Shown here: positions 44,180-53,236 of the stretch, in pieces
How the letters are laid out: each line of letters begins with the position of its first letter
How positions within the stretch are numbered: position 1 is the stretch's first letter
Assembly (NCBI GenBank): GCA_022781925.1
Contig: JALESO010000017.1
Location: forward strand, 1 to 64,000
DNA from: Lachnospiraceae bacterium
Lineage (GTDB): Bacteria; Bacillota; Clostridia; Lachnospirales; Lachnospiraceae
Reading direction: 5' to 3'
DNA: 64,000 nt
Notes under the pieces: model-generated
What the model was told of the DNA's origin: nothing
The model's input: only the letters and a program-made list of their open reading frames with translations
The model's database searches: none
Position numbers and translations under genes: made by a program

Positions 44180-46695
44180 CTATTTTTCCAGATACTGATT
44201 CGATTTCCAGATCACACTTACCAGTCTTGCGATACATGCTTTCAGGTCTTCCATTTGCAGAGTTCCTGCTTCCAGTTCTTTCTTTATGTTGTCATAATCT
44301 CCAAAACATCCTGGCATTACAAGATCGTTTCCCGCTCTCATACATCCGGATGCCGTGCAGCTTTCATCTTTCTCGGTCGTTGTCCAGTCGGTCATAATGA
44401 CTCCCTGAAATCCCCATTCATTTCTCGCCACATTTGTACAGAGATCATAATGATTGGCTGCATGAACTCCGTTGATCAGATTGTAACTTGTCATAATAGA
44501 AAATGGCTGAGATTCTTTTACTGCGATTTCGAAGCCTTTCAGATAAAGTTCGCGAATCGTTCTCTCAGAGAGAATACTATCCGATCCCATGCGATTATCT
44601 TCCTGGTTGTTGCATGCAAAATGCTTGATCGTCGTTCCACATCCAAAATTGGACTGCACCCCCTCTGTCATTGCTGCCGCAATCGTTCCTGCCATATATG
44701 GATCCTCGGAATAATATTCAAAATTTCTTCCGCAAATTGGATTTCTGTGGATATTCATTCCAGGTGCAAGCCACAAAGTAATTCCGAAATATTCCATCTC
44801 TGTTCCGATCATTGCACCTGTTTTTCGGATTAATTCCGTATTCCAGGTCTGTGCCAGCATAGTTCCTACCGGAATTGCAGTACAGTACTGATAGTATCGT
44901 TCCCCTGGCAGATCTGTTGGCCCCTCATAAAAGAGGCCACCTTCCAGGCTGAACTCAAATGGCATTTGAACAATTTTTCCAGCATTTACATGATAATATT
45001 TCATAAGACGAAGTCCTGCCGGACCATCTGCCAGAACAATACTTGCCAGACCTTTCTCAATAGCACATCTGTGTGTTTCACCTGCTGATCCCGGTACAGA
45101 AACACCAGCAGCACCAAGATTTCCACCCTGTGCCTTACCCGGATCACCTGCCGCCAGACTGATCAGTTCTTCTATGCTAAGTGTATCAACAAATCTCATT
45201 GCCTCAGGATCAGTCAGTTCACAGTTTTCCCTATAAATAATCTCTTTTGTTTCAAAGTCTGCAGCATTCATCTTAAGAACTGTAAGATTTTTCTCTGCTG
45301 CCTGAGCTTTCTGTTCCGCTTCTCTCTGGCTGGTTTTTCCAGTCTCCTGCTCTAATTCTTCCAGCTCATCTTTCTTTGTAAAAAGATTTTTCACTTGCTC
45401 CAGCATCACCGTTTCATCCAACCGGATACCACCAATAAGTTCTGCGTTTTCCAGGCTGTTTCCTGCAAAAACACCATAAAAACCTTTTTCCAAAATCCAT
45501 GCTGCATGTTCCTCGTCATAAGAACTCAGTCGCTCTACATGGATCTTTAAAGTTACTGTCTGCTCCTGCCCCGGCTGTAATAATTCTGTTTTTGCATAAG
45601 CCGCCAGACGATGTGCTTCTTTCTCCATCCTGCCTCCCGGCAAAGACACATATGCCTGTACTACTTCTTTTCCTGATACCTTTCCTGTATTTTTTACACA
45701 TACAGAAACCTTTACACCATTATTTTCTGTTTTTTCGATAACATAATCCCCCATAGCAAATGTCGTATAAGAAAGTCCATAGCCAAATCCATAACGCACC
45801 GGCACTCCAAACGTGTCAAAATAGCGATAGCCTACATAGATTCCCTCCTGATAAAATTCCTTCTCCACATTTCCATTATTATGAGAAAAACCAGCCGCAC
45901 TTGGATAATCCTCATATTTATAAGCCCAGGAATCTACCAGCTTACCGGATGGATTTACTGTACCTGAAATCACATCAGCAAAAGCATTTCCACCTTCCAT
46001 TCCAGGCTGAACGATTACAAGAAGTGCTTTGATATTCTCAAATTCATCCATGAATGTCAGATCCACCTGTCCACCGGCATTGATCACAACAATCACATTT
46101 TTATAATATGTACAGATATCTGCCAGCATCTGATGTTCGTCCACTTTCAGATAATAATCTCCAGATGCCGCATTACGGTCAGCACCTTCTCCAGCCACAC
46201 GACTAAGTACATAAATTGCTGTATCCGTATTTTCCCCTTCTGCAGGTTTCTTTACCGGATCACCAGTTGGCATGACAAACGGCGTGGTACTGTAAATATC
46301 AAAGAAATTCATAACATCGCCACCATTACCGCCGGATCTTGCTATAATATCATTCTTCCATTCCTGACGGGCTTTTTCATAAATGCTGTCATATCGTTGG
46401 ATCCATTCCTCATTCGTGACTACATATCCGGCCTTTTTCATTCCCTGGAAGATGGAGACAGATTCACGTTCATTGACATCCCCTGATCCTGTTCCCCTTT
46501 TATAGTTCTTCCTGCTCCCGCACCGTAAATTGCTATATCACTTCCTGATTTCAGTGGCAATATATGATCTTCATTTTTTAACAGTACTATACCTTCTGCT
46601 GCCGCTTCCCTGGCAATCTGGCGATGCTCTATTTCCCATGGCTGTACTTTCGAATTTGTAGTTCCGGAAAAAGTTCTCTCTTTTAAAGTACGCAT
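44180..46695 (-). pseudogene. Glycoside hydrolase family 3, frameshifted
   Basis: A beta-glycosidase-like enzyme of about 838 residues with the permuted domain order seen in some gut Firmicutes: the GH3 C-terminal domain first, then a fibronectin-like region (about 280-340), then the TIM-barrel domain. The barrel has KHFACNNQEDNR and the nucleophile Asp in GVIMTDWTTT. The frame breaks at AAAAGGGG (46501-46494): frame one runs IKG and soon stops, while the -1 frame continues GTGSGDVNERES, the expected motif. One G is missing, or ribosomes slip by -1 on A-AAA-GGG. The reading starts at 46695 after GGGAGG. No signal peptide, so the substrate would be an imported glycoside. Confidence 0.88.
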
Positions 46696-46746
46696 CTTTG
46701 TAGATCCTCCCTGTTCTCTTTTCACTTTCTGATCTGTCACGACAGC

Positions 46747-46974
46747 TTACTGAATAAAATCTGCAAAGTCTTTTTTTACTTTTTCTTCATCATCTGTAGC
46801 CGCATTAAGTACAAGTGCCTTGCTTAAATCCAGACTGAAAATTCCCATAATAGACTTTGCATTCACATAATATTTATCACTCTGCAGATCCATGTCACAA
46901 TCATATTTACTGCAGATTTTATTAAATTTGTCTGCGTCCTGCATAGACACAATTTTTACCTTTACTTTCACCAT
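46747..46974 (-). CDS. HPr-like protein without the phosphocarrier histidine
   Basis: A 75-residue protein with the HPr fold pattern. NAKSIMGIFSLDLSKA matches the HPr regulatory region, including the Ser that HPr kinase phosphorylates (Ser46 in HPr). The loop that normally holds the catalytic His (GIHARPA) is missing: VKIVSMQDADKF passes straight into the first helix, about five residues shorter than HPr. It therefore cannot carry PTS phosphate but could act in catabolite control, as Crh does in Bacillus. AAGGA precedes the ATG at 46974. It sits inside a sugar-use operon between GH78 and GH3 genes. Confidence 0.8.
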   Translation of the reverse strand: MVKVKVKIVSMQDADKFNKICSKYDCDMDLQSDKYYVNAKSIMGIFSLDLSKALVLNAATDDEEKVKKDFADFIQ

Positions 46975-47063
46975 AACAAAATCCTTCCTATACATTTTCG
47001 TTTTTCTGATTCTATATTTTTCTAAGTCAATTAGATAAAATCTTTCACACCAATCAAATTTGA

Positions 47064-48629
47064 TTAAAAATATTTTCTCAGCAGATATGCAGGTGTGCAG
47101 CTCCATGCATGACAGTAACTGTTTACAATACTGTTTCCATATGGCGATTCTGCCGGATTTTTAGGATTGTAAAGTTCCCAGAACGTATCTGCCCCGCTGC
47201 TGATCATTCCGCCCCAGTAATATTTCATATAATCCATGGCCTCCTCTTTTTTCCCGCACAATAGCAATGCCTCTACATAATGATGATTCATATATGGCGA
47301 AACCATGCCTTTCTCCGGATTCAGTTCTTTTACTTTATCCAGAATCTGTATGCCCTCTTCTGAGCTGACAGCACCGGCAAGTATCAGCCATACCTGACTT
47401 GCATAGCTGATCTGTCTGTCCGAACCGCTCACAAATAACCCCGTTTCCTTATCCCACAAATATTTCCTTGCAGCTTCTGCCTTTGTTTCTGCCTCTGCGG
47501 AAAGTTCTGTTGCTTTCTCCTTATCTCCGAGGATTTCTGCAATTTGCTGAACCTTTTTTGTGCAAAAAATATATACACCCTGCATAGCAGCCTGTTTATC
47601 CAGCCCTTCTGTCCAGTCAATAAATGCCCAGAACCCCTCTCCATTAACAAGCAGATTTTTCTCATCGAACTGTTCCTTCACGATCTCCATCTGGCGGTAC
47701 GCACATTTGCTCAGATCACGGAGTGTTTCCATATCTCCGGAAGCCTTATAATAGTCCAGCAATGCAGCTCCAAAGAACATGGAATAGTCCAGTAGAAAAG
47801 TATCATCTACGATAAATTTCGGTTCTGTAAACAGGCAGGCACTCACCAGTCCATCGTCCCTTGTCTGGCCAGCAAAAAGATACAGGCATCTTTTTACGAG
47901 GTCAAAATTCCGAAAAGTAACATAATTCGTCAGAGCCTGCAATCTCAGATCTCCCAGCCACAGCCTTCGGTCACGCTTTGGTCCATCTTCAAACACAGAC
48001 TGCATACAGTTCATCAGAGTCCGAAGGCTTACCCGATCCAGACTGCGAACCATTTCATCTTCACTCTCTATATGCTTTACCTCATCCATACTGGCAGCAG
48101 AAACACTGATACAGGTTACATCTTCTACAACCAGCTGCCATTTCAGAGAAGTATCTATGGCTTCAATCTCCATATATCGGAATGCGTAACGTCTCGGAAG
48201 TTTTAATTCTGCCGGAAGTATATCCACATGGATATACTCTTCCTGAATCCAGCCTCGGCTGATCCAGCCATCGTAATCAGCAGAATTCTCTGTCATTTCT
48301 TTTGCAATCTCTCCAAATTTCAGCCGTAGGAATGCCGGCGCGTCCTGCGGGCTTCCCACAGAATTTACTTTCAAAGTCACATAGCCAACCTGATGATCTC
48401 CGAAATCCAGACATATTTTATCTCCCTTTGCGAGATGATAATTTGAAAGGTTTTCCACAGAGTCTTTCTGTTTCACCTGCGGATATACAGCATCTGTCTT
48501 TACAATATCCACAAGTGCGGCAGGTTTTACCATTGTCTCATGAAGCTCCGGCATACAGTCTTCCGCTTTTTTTACAAATTCCTGGTTAGTCACGAGAACC
48601 ATATCCAAATCAATACTTACTTTTGGCAT
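47064..48629 (-). CDS. Glycoside hydrolase, GH78-like (alpha-L-rhamnosidase family)
   Basis: A 521-residue cytoplasmic protein. The first 170 or so residues form a beta-sandwich; the rest is an (alpha/alpha)6 barrel. FEDGPKRDRRLWLGDLR holds the acidic pair typical of the GH78 and related clan; EGFWAFIDWTEGLDK and SSGADTFWELYNP follow. It is shorter than classical GH78 enzymes (about 900 residues) because the N-terminal lectin-like domains are absent. No signal peptide. The start overlaps the transporter stop (TAATG), so the pair is translationally coupled and it probably acts on the imported sugar. The exact glycoside is not certain. Confidence 0.82.
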   Translation of the reverse strand: MPKVSIDLDMVLVTNQEFVKKAEDCMPELHETMVKPAALVDIVKTDAVYPQVKQKDSVENLSNYHLAKGDKICLDFGDHQVGYVTLKVNSVGSPQDAPAFLRLKFGEIAKEMTENSADYDGWISRGWIQEEYIHVDILPAELKLPRRYAFRYMEIEAIDTSLKWQLVVEDVTCISVSAASMDEVKHIESEDEMVRSLDRVSLRTLMNCMQSVFEDGPKRDRRLWLGDLRLQALTNYVTFRNFDLVKRCLYLFAGQTRDDGLVSACLFTEPKFIVDDTFLLDYSMFFGAALLDYYKASGDMETLRDLSKCAYRQMEIVKEQFDEKNLLVNGEGFWAFIDWTEGLDKQAAMQGVYIFCTKKVQQIAEILGDKEKATELSAEAETKAEAARKYLWDKETGLFVSGSDRQISYASQVWLILAGAVSSEEGIQILDKVKELNPEKGMVSPYMNHHYVEALLLCGKKEEAMDYMKYYWGGMISSGADTFWELYNPKNPAESPYGNSIVNSYCHAWSCTPAYLLRKYF

Positions 48630-49981
48630 TACGCTGCTCTCCTTTCATCCAGTTCTTTCACGATCTGAGGATAGATTTTATCCAGATTATAGAACATCAT
48701 TGTAATTATGGTTGCAACATTCAGCACGATCGGTACCCAGATATACATGGCCGTAATATAACTCTGTGCAGTTGTCGTCTGTACGGAAAGTGCTGCATCT
48801 AATCCACCAAACTGCAGAAGTGCCGCACCGATACTGCTGGCAATCGCCATACCGACTTTTCCGATAAATCCATTTACTGCAGAAAGGGTTCCGGCTGTAT
48901 TGACACCACTTTTCCATTCTCCATAGTCAACAGGATCCGGCTGCATTGCAAAATGCATGCTTCCTTTTAAGCCATAACCAGCTGCTGCAATCACTGCTCC
49001 TGCGATAAGCACCTGCGCATTTGTTCCTCCAAAGAAAATCAGCAGCAGTCCACCTATATGTACCACACTTCCGCCGACCATAAGGTTCCTTTTCGTTGTG
49101 AGTTTTACAAGAAATGGTGCTGCAAGGTTTGTTACAATTGGCACAAGTGTTGTGATAGTTGCAACCACCTGTACCAGTCCGGTATTCTGAACCACATAAG
49201 TAAAGTAAAAAATAACTGCACTTGCCTGAATAACATATCCACCAAAGAACCACAGAATGTTCAAGGCAAACAACTTCCACGGCCCATTATGGAGCAGGCA
49301 GGAAATATTTGCTTTCAGGCTGACTTTTTCCTGTTTAATCGTCACACGCTCTTTTGTATTAAAGAAGCAGAAAAAGAATACCAGACATCCGATCACACCA
49401 AAAAGAATCATTACGATCCGAAATCCAAGTGCATCATTTCCATTTCCAAATTTGTCTACCAAAGTCAGTGCCAATGCACTGACAACAGTAGAACCAACAG
49501 ATGAAAAGAATGTTCTGCAGGATGCAAGGACTGTTCTCTCATGTGGATCTTCACTCAGTGCCGGAAGAATGGATGCCATCGGAATATTTACAATCGTATA
49601 AGATGTAGATAACAGAATGTATGTTATATATGCATAGATCAACATTCCTGTCTGACTGATATCCGGTACAGAGAACGCAAGAACTGCAGTCACACCAAAC
49701 GGGATTGCTCCAAAGAGGATCCATGGTCTTGATTTTCCCCATCTTGTGTTTGTCTTGTCAATCAAATACCCTACGATCAGGTCTGAAACACCATCAATAA
49801 ATTTCGTCACAAGGAACATAATACTGACTGCACCTGCATTTAAATGCATTACATTTGTGTAAAAATACAGTAAATACAATGAAATCATCTGCCAGATCAG
49901 ATTACAAGCAAAATCTGAAGAGCCATATCCTATCCGCTGACGCCAGAGACCAATCTTCACTTTCTTTTCAACTTCGTTCAT
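48629..49981 (-). CDS. Glycoside/pentoside/hexuronide (GPH) cation symporter
   Basis: A 450-residue, 12-helix membrane transporter of the MelB-like GPH family that imports glycosides with Na+ or H+. GYGSSDFACNLIWQ near the N terminus and KFIDGVSDLIVGYLIDKTNTRWGKSRPW (shortened here, residues about 58-86) contain the conserved acidic cation-binding and loop motifs. The central segment PWKLFALN and C-terminal QPDPVDYGEWKSGVN are also typical. First gene of the operon; GGAGG precedes the start. Confidence 0.93.
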   Translation of the reverse strand: MNEVEKKVKIGLWRQRIGYGSSDFACNLIWQMISLYLLYFYTNVMHLNAGAVSIMFLVTKFIDGVSDLIVGYLIDKTNTRWGKSRPWILFGAIPFGVTAVLAFSVPDISQTGMLIYAYITYILLSTSYTIVNIPMASILPALSEDPHERTVLASCRTFFSSVGSTVVSALALTLVDKFGNGNDALGFRIVMILFGVIGCLVFFFCFFNTKERVTIKQEKVSLKANISCLLHNGPWKLFALNILWFFGGYVIQASAVIFYFTYVVQNTGLVQVVATITTLVPIVTNLAAPFLVKLTTKRNLMVGGSVVHIGGLLLIFFGGTNAQVLIAGAVIAAAGYGLKGSMHFAMQPDPVDYGEWKSGVNTAGTLSAVNGFIGKVGMAIASSIGAALLQFGGLDAALSVQTTTAQSYITAMYIWVPIVLNVATIITMMFYNLDKIYPQIVKELDERRAA

Positions 49982-50241
49982 TTTTATTTACCTCCGTGTT
50001 TTGATGGTTTTACTTTACTTCTTTTTCACGGGTTCTCCAATTGTGATTCTTTTTGTGAATTACTGACTTTTTTTATGATAAATATTTTTTACTGTTCCTC
50101 CATCAAAATTCTGTGACATATCTTTTTTTCTGGCAAAAGGCATGTTATACTTTTCTACATACAACAGCTGGTGCGACAGAAAAATCCAAAATTACCAAAA
50201 ATAAAAAGAGGTATATTCCTCATATAAACGAGGTATGCGCT
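49982..50241. promoter_or_regulatory. Divergent control region between the transporter operon and araC
   Basis: The 260 bases between the divergent genes contain TTCACAAAAAGAATCACAATT at about 50046-50066, with two CACAA cores 12 bases apart. Such direct half-sites are typical of AraC-family binding. AT-rich candidate -10 boxes exist on both strands, but no full promoter stands out. Confidence 0.3.
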
Positions 50242-51294
50242 ATGAAATTAAGCAGAAGTGAATTTCAGAATTATATTCATTCTTATGAAACGGATGAGAA
50301 TTTTTATCGTGAACTCTATTTTGCAGAGAAAAAGCACCCTGAAACCTTTATGGAATACTGTCAGACGCTTGATCGCGACTTCATCTCTGAGCATAAACTT
50401 TATGTTCCAGCGCTTCATAATGAAGCCTGGTACCCTTATCTGGAAGAAAGTGTTATGTTTTGCAATCTTCCAGGTAATATCATGCTCTGTAAACATTATC
50501 GTTATAGTCCGGTTTTTGTACATGAACATGAATTTTTCGAAATCCTGTGTGTATATGATGGAACTGTCCACACTACGATCCAGGGTATCTCTCACGAACT
50601 GACTACGGGAGATATCTGCATTATTCCACCCCACACAAAACACAGCGTAAGCGTTTTCGATGACAGTGTTGCGATCAATATTCTGGTTCGAAGTTCCACT
50701 TTTCAATCAACGTTTTTCCAGACACTGACCTCTGACAGTTCACTGGCACAGTTTTTTGCGCATGTATTATTTCATAAAACTGAGGGTAATTTTCTGATTT
50801 TCCATGCTGGAAACGATTCTGCTGTCATAGAATCTCTGGAAAACCTCTTTATAGAATAGCTTGGGCACGGAAAATACAGCTCTACTTTTCTTAATTCCAT
50901 GCTGGTATTATTCTGGGCACAGCTTCTGCGTTACCATGAGAATGATATCGAATCCATTCTTGCCAAAGACACCGCAGGTAATTCCATGACGGAAATCCTG
51001 AATTATATCAATCACAATTATCAGACCGCAACCTTAGGTGACACAGCCGCGCATTTTGGCTACAGCGTCTCACATTTCAGCACGTTAATAAAGGAAGGTA
51101 CTGGTCGCACCTTCCTTCAGATCATACGTGATATTAAATTAAATCAGGCCTGCCGCGCCCTGTGCCAGACTGAATTAAGTATCCCTGACATCTGCGAACT
51201 GGTTGGGTATGAAACGCCAGAGCATTTCATGCGTATTTTTAAGAAAACTTATGGCATGACACCTGGTGAATATAGAAAAAAGAACAGATTATAG
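50242..51294 (+). pseudogene. AraC-family regulator interrupted by an in-frame TAG
   Basis: The intact gene would encode about 350 residues. N-terminal cupin sensor: HEHEFFEILCVYDG and GDICIIPPHTKHSV. C-terminal AraC DNA-binding domain with two helix-turn-helices: AAHFGYSVSHFSTLIKE and SIPDICELVGYETPEHF, ending FKKTYGMTPGEYRK. TAG at 50857-50859 follows NLFIE, and the frame continues directly (LGHGKYSS) into the DNA-binding half, so this is a CAG-to-TAG type nonsense change and not a frameshift. The start at 50242 follows GAGG. The DNA-binding half could be made separately from ATG at 50899, but no ribosome site precedes it. It presumably activated the divergent sugar operon. Confidence 0.88.
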
Positions 51295-51309
51295 CAAAAC
51301 TGCCACCAA

Positions 51310-51786
51310 CTAATTCTTATTTTGTGAACAGTTTGCCGCATCGATTGCCAGTACCAGTAATAATGCCGGAACTTCATTGTTCGGATCATCAAATTCAATG
51401 GCATAGGTGTCACCCCAGCTCAGAATTTTTTTATGTACACGAACGACTATGCTGCAGGCTTCATACACATCATAATCCCATCCCATGAAATCACCTTCTG
51501 CACGCCATCCCATGAAATCCACATCATATTTCGGACGGAACAGAGCGAAACGCTGCTCGATATGTCCCATCAGTTCTCCGTTCCACTCGATTTCAAAAGT
51601 TGGAAGCAGGCAGAATAATTTCTGTTTGATAAATCCGATTTCGTTGTTCGCTGCATCATATACATGCAGGCGGTGTCCTAATGAGATAAATTCATTTTTC
51701 ACAAAATACTTTTGATTTCCCTGCTCATCGTAAATGTCATAAGTATCGGACCAGGAAAATACACGCTGTTTAATTAATAATTGCAT
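51310..51786 (-). CDS. LURP-one-related (Tubby-like fold) protein
   Basis: A 158-residue protein of the LURP-one/scramblase-like beta-barrel family: LLIKQRVFSWSDTYDIYDEQG, KNEFISLGHRLHVYD, then FEIEWNGELMGHIEQ and MGWDYDVYE are typical of bacterial members. Function in bacteria is unknown; the fold suggests membrane or ligand association. AAGGAGCAC precedes the start at 51786. It converges on the araC gene and lies downstream of the 51-residue gene, probably in one operon. Confidence 0.85.
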   Translation of the reverse strand: MQLLIKQRVFSWSDTYDIYDEQGNQKYFVKNEFISLGHRLHVYDAANNEIGFIKQKLFCLLPTFEIEWNGELMGHIEQRFALFRPKYDVDFMGWRAEGDFMGWDYDVYEACSIVVRVHKKILSWGDTYAIEFDDPNNEVPALLLVLAIDAANCSQNKN

Positions 51787-51812
51787 ATGTGCTCCTTTTT
51801 ATTCTTAACAGA

Positions 51813-51852
51813 CTCTAAGGGTCTCTTAAGAGGCCTTTAGAGGCCCTTAGAG
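51813..51852 (-). repeat. Hairpin of short repeats in the LURP-one leader
   Basis: CTCTAAGGG (51813-51821) pairs perfectly with CCCTTAGAG (51844-51852). The loop holds two more variants of the same unit (CTCTTAAGAG, CCTTTAGAGG), giving an 11-base periodicity. It sits between the small gene and the LURP-one ribosome site, so it may set the ratio of the two proteins. Confidence 0.5.
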
Positions 51853-51875
51853 ATCTTTATCTTTCTATGGGCATT

Positions 51876-52031
51876 CTAGCGGCTACTCTTTACTACAGAA
51901 TGGGTACTATCCATAGCATTTTCACTTTCTTTTTCACATTTTTCTAATCGTTCTTTTTCTGCTGCAAACCATTTTGCCGCATCTCTACATAACTCCAACG
52001 TTTCCCCAAGTACCGCATGTTTATATATCAT
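51876..52031 (-). CDS. Small charged protein, 51 residues
   Basis: Begins MIYKHAVLGETLELC, then a helical, strongly charged middle (AAEKERLEKCEKESE) and a Ser-rich end. GGGAGGTG lies 7 bases before the ATG and a full promoter lies 30-60 bases upstream, which supports a real gene despite its size. No signal peptide or membrane segment; a short coiled coil or partner-binding helix is likely. I do not recognise the family. The LURP-one gene follows in the same direction. Confidence 0.6.
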   Translation of the reverse strand: MIYKHAVLGETLELCRDAAKWFAAEKERLEKCEKESENAMDSTHSVVKSSR

Positions 52032-52057
52032 AGTCAACACCTCCCATAACTGTAATC

Positions 52058-52087
52058 AGTATACGTTTCCTATTTGCTATATGTCAA
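52058..52087 (-). promoter_or_regulatory. Promoter of the small gene
   Basis: On the minus strand TTGACA (52087-52082) and TATACT (52063-52058) are 18 bases apart, close to consensus. Confidence 0.65.
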
Positions 52088-52102
52088 CCATCAGATACCT
52101 AA

Positions 52103-52150
52103 CGTAAAAATAGCACCCGCAACAGCCACACACTGTCACAGGCACTATTT
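52103..52150 (-). terminator. queA terminator
   Basis: AAATAGTGCC pairs with GGTGCTATTT (two G-U pairs), with an inner GACAG/CTGT stem, followed by T residues on the minus strand, about 30 bases after the queA stop codon. Confidence 0.7.
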
Positions 52151-52179
52151 ATCTCACTATATTTTCTTAAAAATCTCTT

Positions 52180-53205
52180 CTACTGAATAAACATGGCATC
52201 GCCAAAGGAGAAGAACCGATATCCTTCCTTCACCGCTTCCTCATAAGCCGCCAGCACATGCTCTCTTCCTGCAAGTGCAGAAACCAGCATCAGCAACGTT
52301 GATTCCGGCAGATGGAAGTTTGTGATCAGACAATCCAGAACTTTGAATTTGTAGCCCGGATAGATGAAAATCTCTGTCCATCCGCTGCTCTCTCTCAGCA
52401 TACCATTTTCGTCTGCTGCGGACTCAATGGTACGGCAGCTTGTGGTTCCGACACAGATCACACGATGACCATTTTTCTTCGCATTGTTGATCTTGTCTGC
52501 GGCTTCCTGTGTCACCATATAAAACTCAGAATGCATATGATGATCCAGAATATTGTCCACTTTTACCGGACGAAAGGTGCCAAGTCCCACATGAAGTGTT
52601 ACCTCCGCAATGTCCACGCCCATAGCCTTTACCTGCTGAAGCAGTTCCGGTGTAAAATGCAACCCTGCCGTCGGTGCCGCTGCGGAACCGTCATATTTTG
52701 CATAGACGGTCTGATAACGGTTTTTGTCTTTCAGCTGATGTGTGATGTATGGCGGTAACGGCATCTGACCTAACTGATCCAGAATCTCCTCAAAAATTCC
52801 TTCATAGGTAAATTTGATCAGACGGTTGCCTTCTTCCACGATATCAACCACTTCACCAACTAAAAGTCCGCCGCCAAAGATGATCTTTGTACCGACTTTT
52901 GCCTTTTTGCCCGGTTTTACCAGAGTTTCCCAGACGTCATTCTCCTTACGTTTCAGCAAAAGAATCTCGATTTTTGCCTGAGTGCCCTCTTTTTCACCGA
53001 ACAGACGGGCCGGGATTACTTTTGTATTGTTTAAAACAAGGCAGTCTCCCGGTTTCAGAAATTGTGTGATCTCCCGGAACACATGATGGGAATATTCGCC
53101 TGTCTCTTTATCCAGAACCAGCAGTCTGGAGGAAGAACGATCCTCCAGCGGGTCCTGCGCGATCTGCTCCTGTGGCAGATCAAAATAATAATCTGTTACC
53201 TTCAT
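52180..53205 (-). CDS. queA: S-adenosylmethionine:tRNA ribosyltransferase-isomerase
   Basis: Transfers and isomerises the ribosyl group of AdoMet onto preQ1 in tRNA, forming epoxyqueuosine. The 341-residue length is normal. [19 protein letters not shown] starts the protein; [34 protein letters not shown] (partly quoted) and [17 protein letters not shown] are family motifs. I start at [11 protein letters not shown] (53205); the open frame to 53259 overlaps pheT. There is no strong ribosome site here, so coupling to pheT, whose stop is 31 bases upstream, is plausible. Confidence 0.95.
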   Translation of the reverse strand: MKVTDYYFDLPQEQIAQDPLEDRSSSRLLVLDKETGEYSHHVFREITQFLKPGDCLVLNNTKVIPARLFGEKEGTQAKIEILLLKRKENDVWETLVKPGKKAKVGTKIIFGGGLLVGEVVDIVEEGNRLIKFTYEGIFEEILDQLGQMPLPPYITHQLKDKNRYQTVYAKYDGSAAAPTAGLHFTPELLQQVKAMGVDIAEVTLHVGLGTFRPVKVDNILDHHMHSEFYMVTQEAADKINNAKKNGHRVICVGTTSCRTIESAADENGMLRESSGWTEIFIYPGYKFKVLDCLITNFHLPESTLLMLVSALAGREHVLAAYEEAVKEGYRFFSFGDAMFIQ

Positions 53206-53236
53206 TTCGTTTTCGTTCAATACAGACACCAACTTT

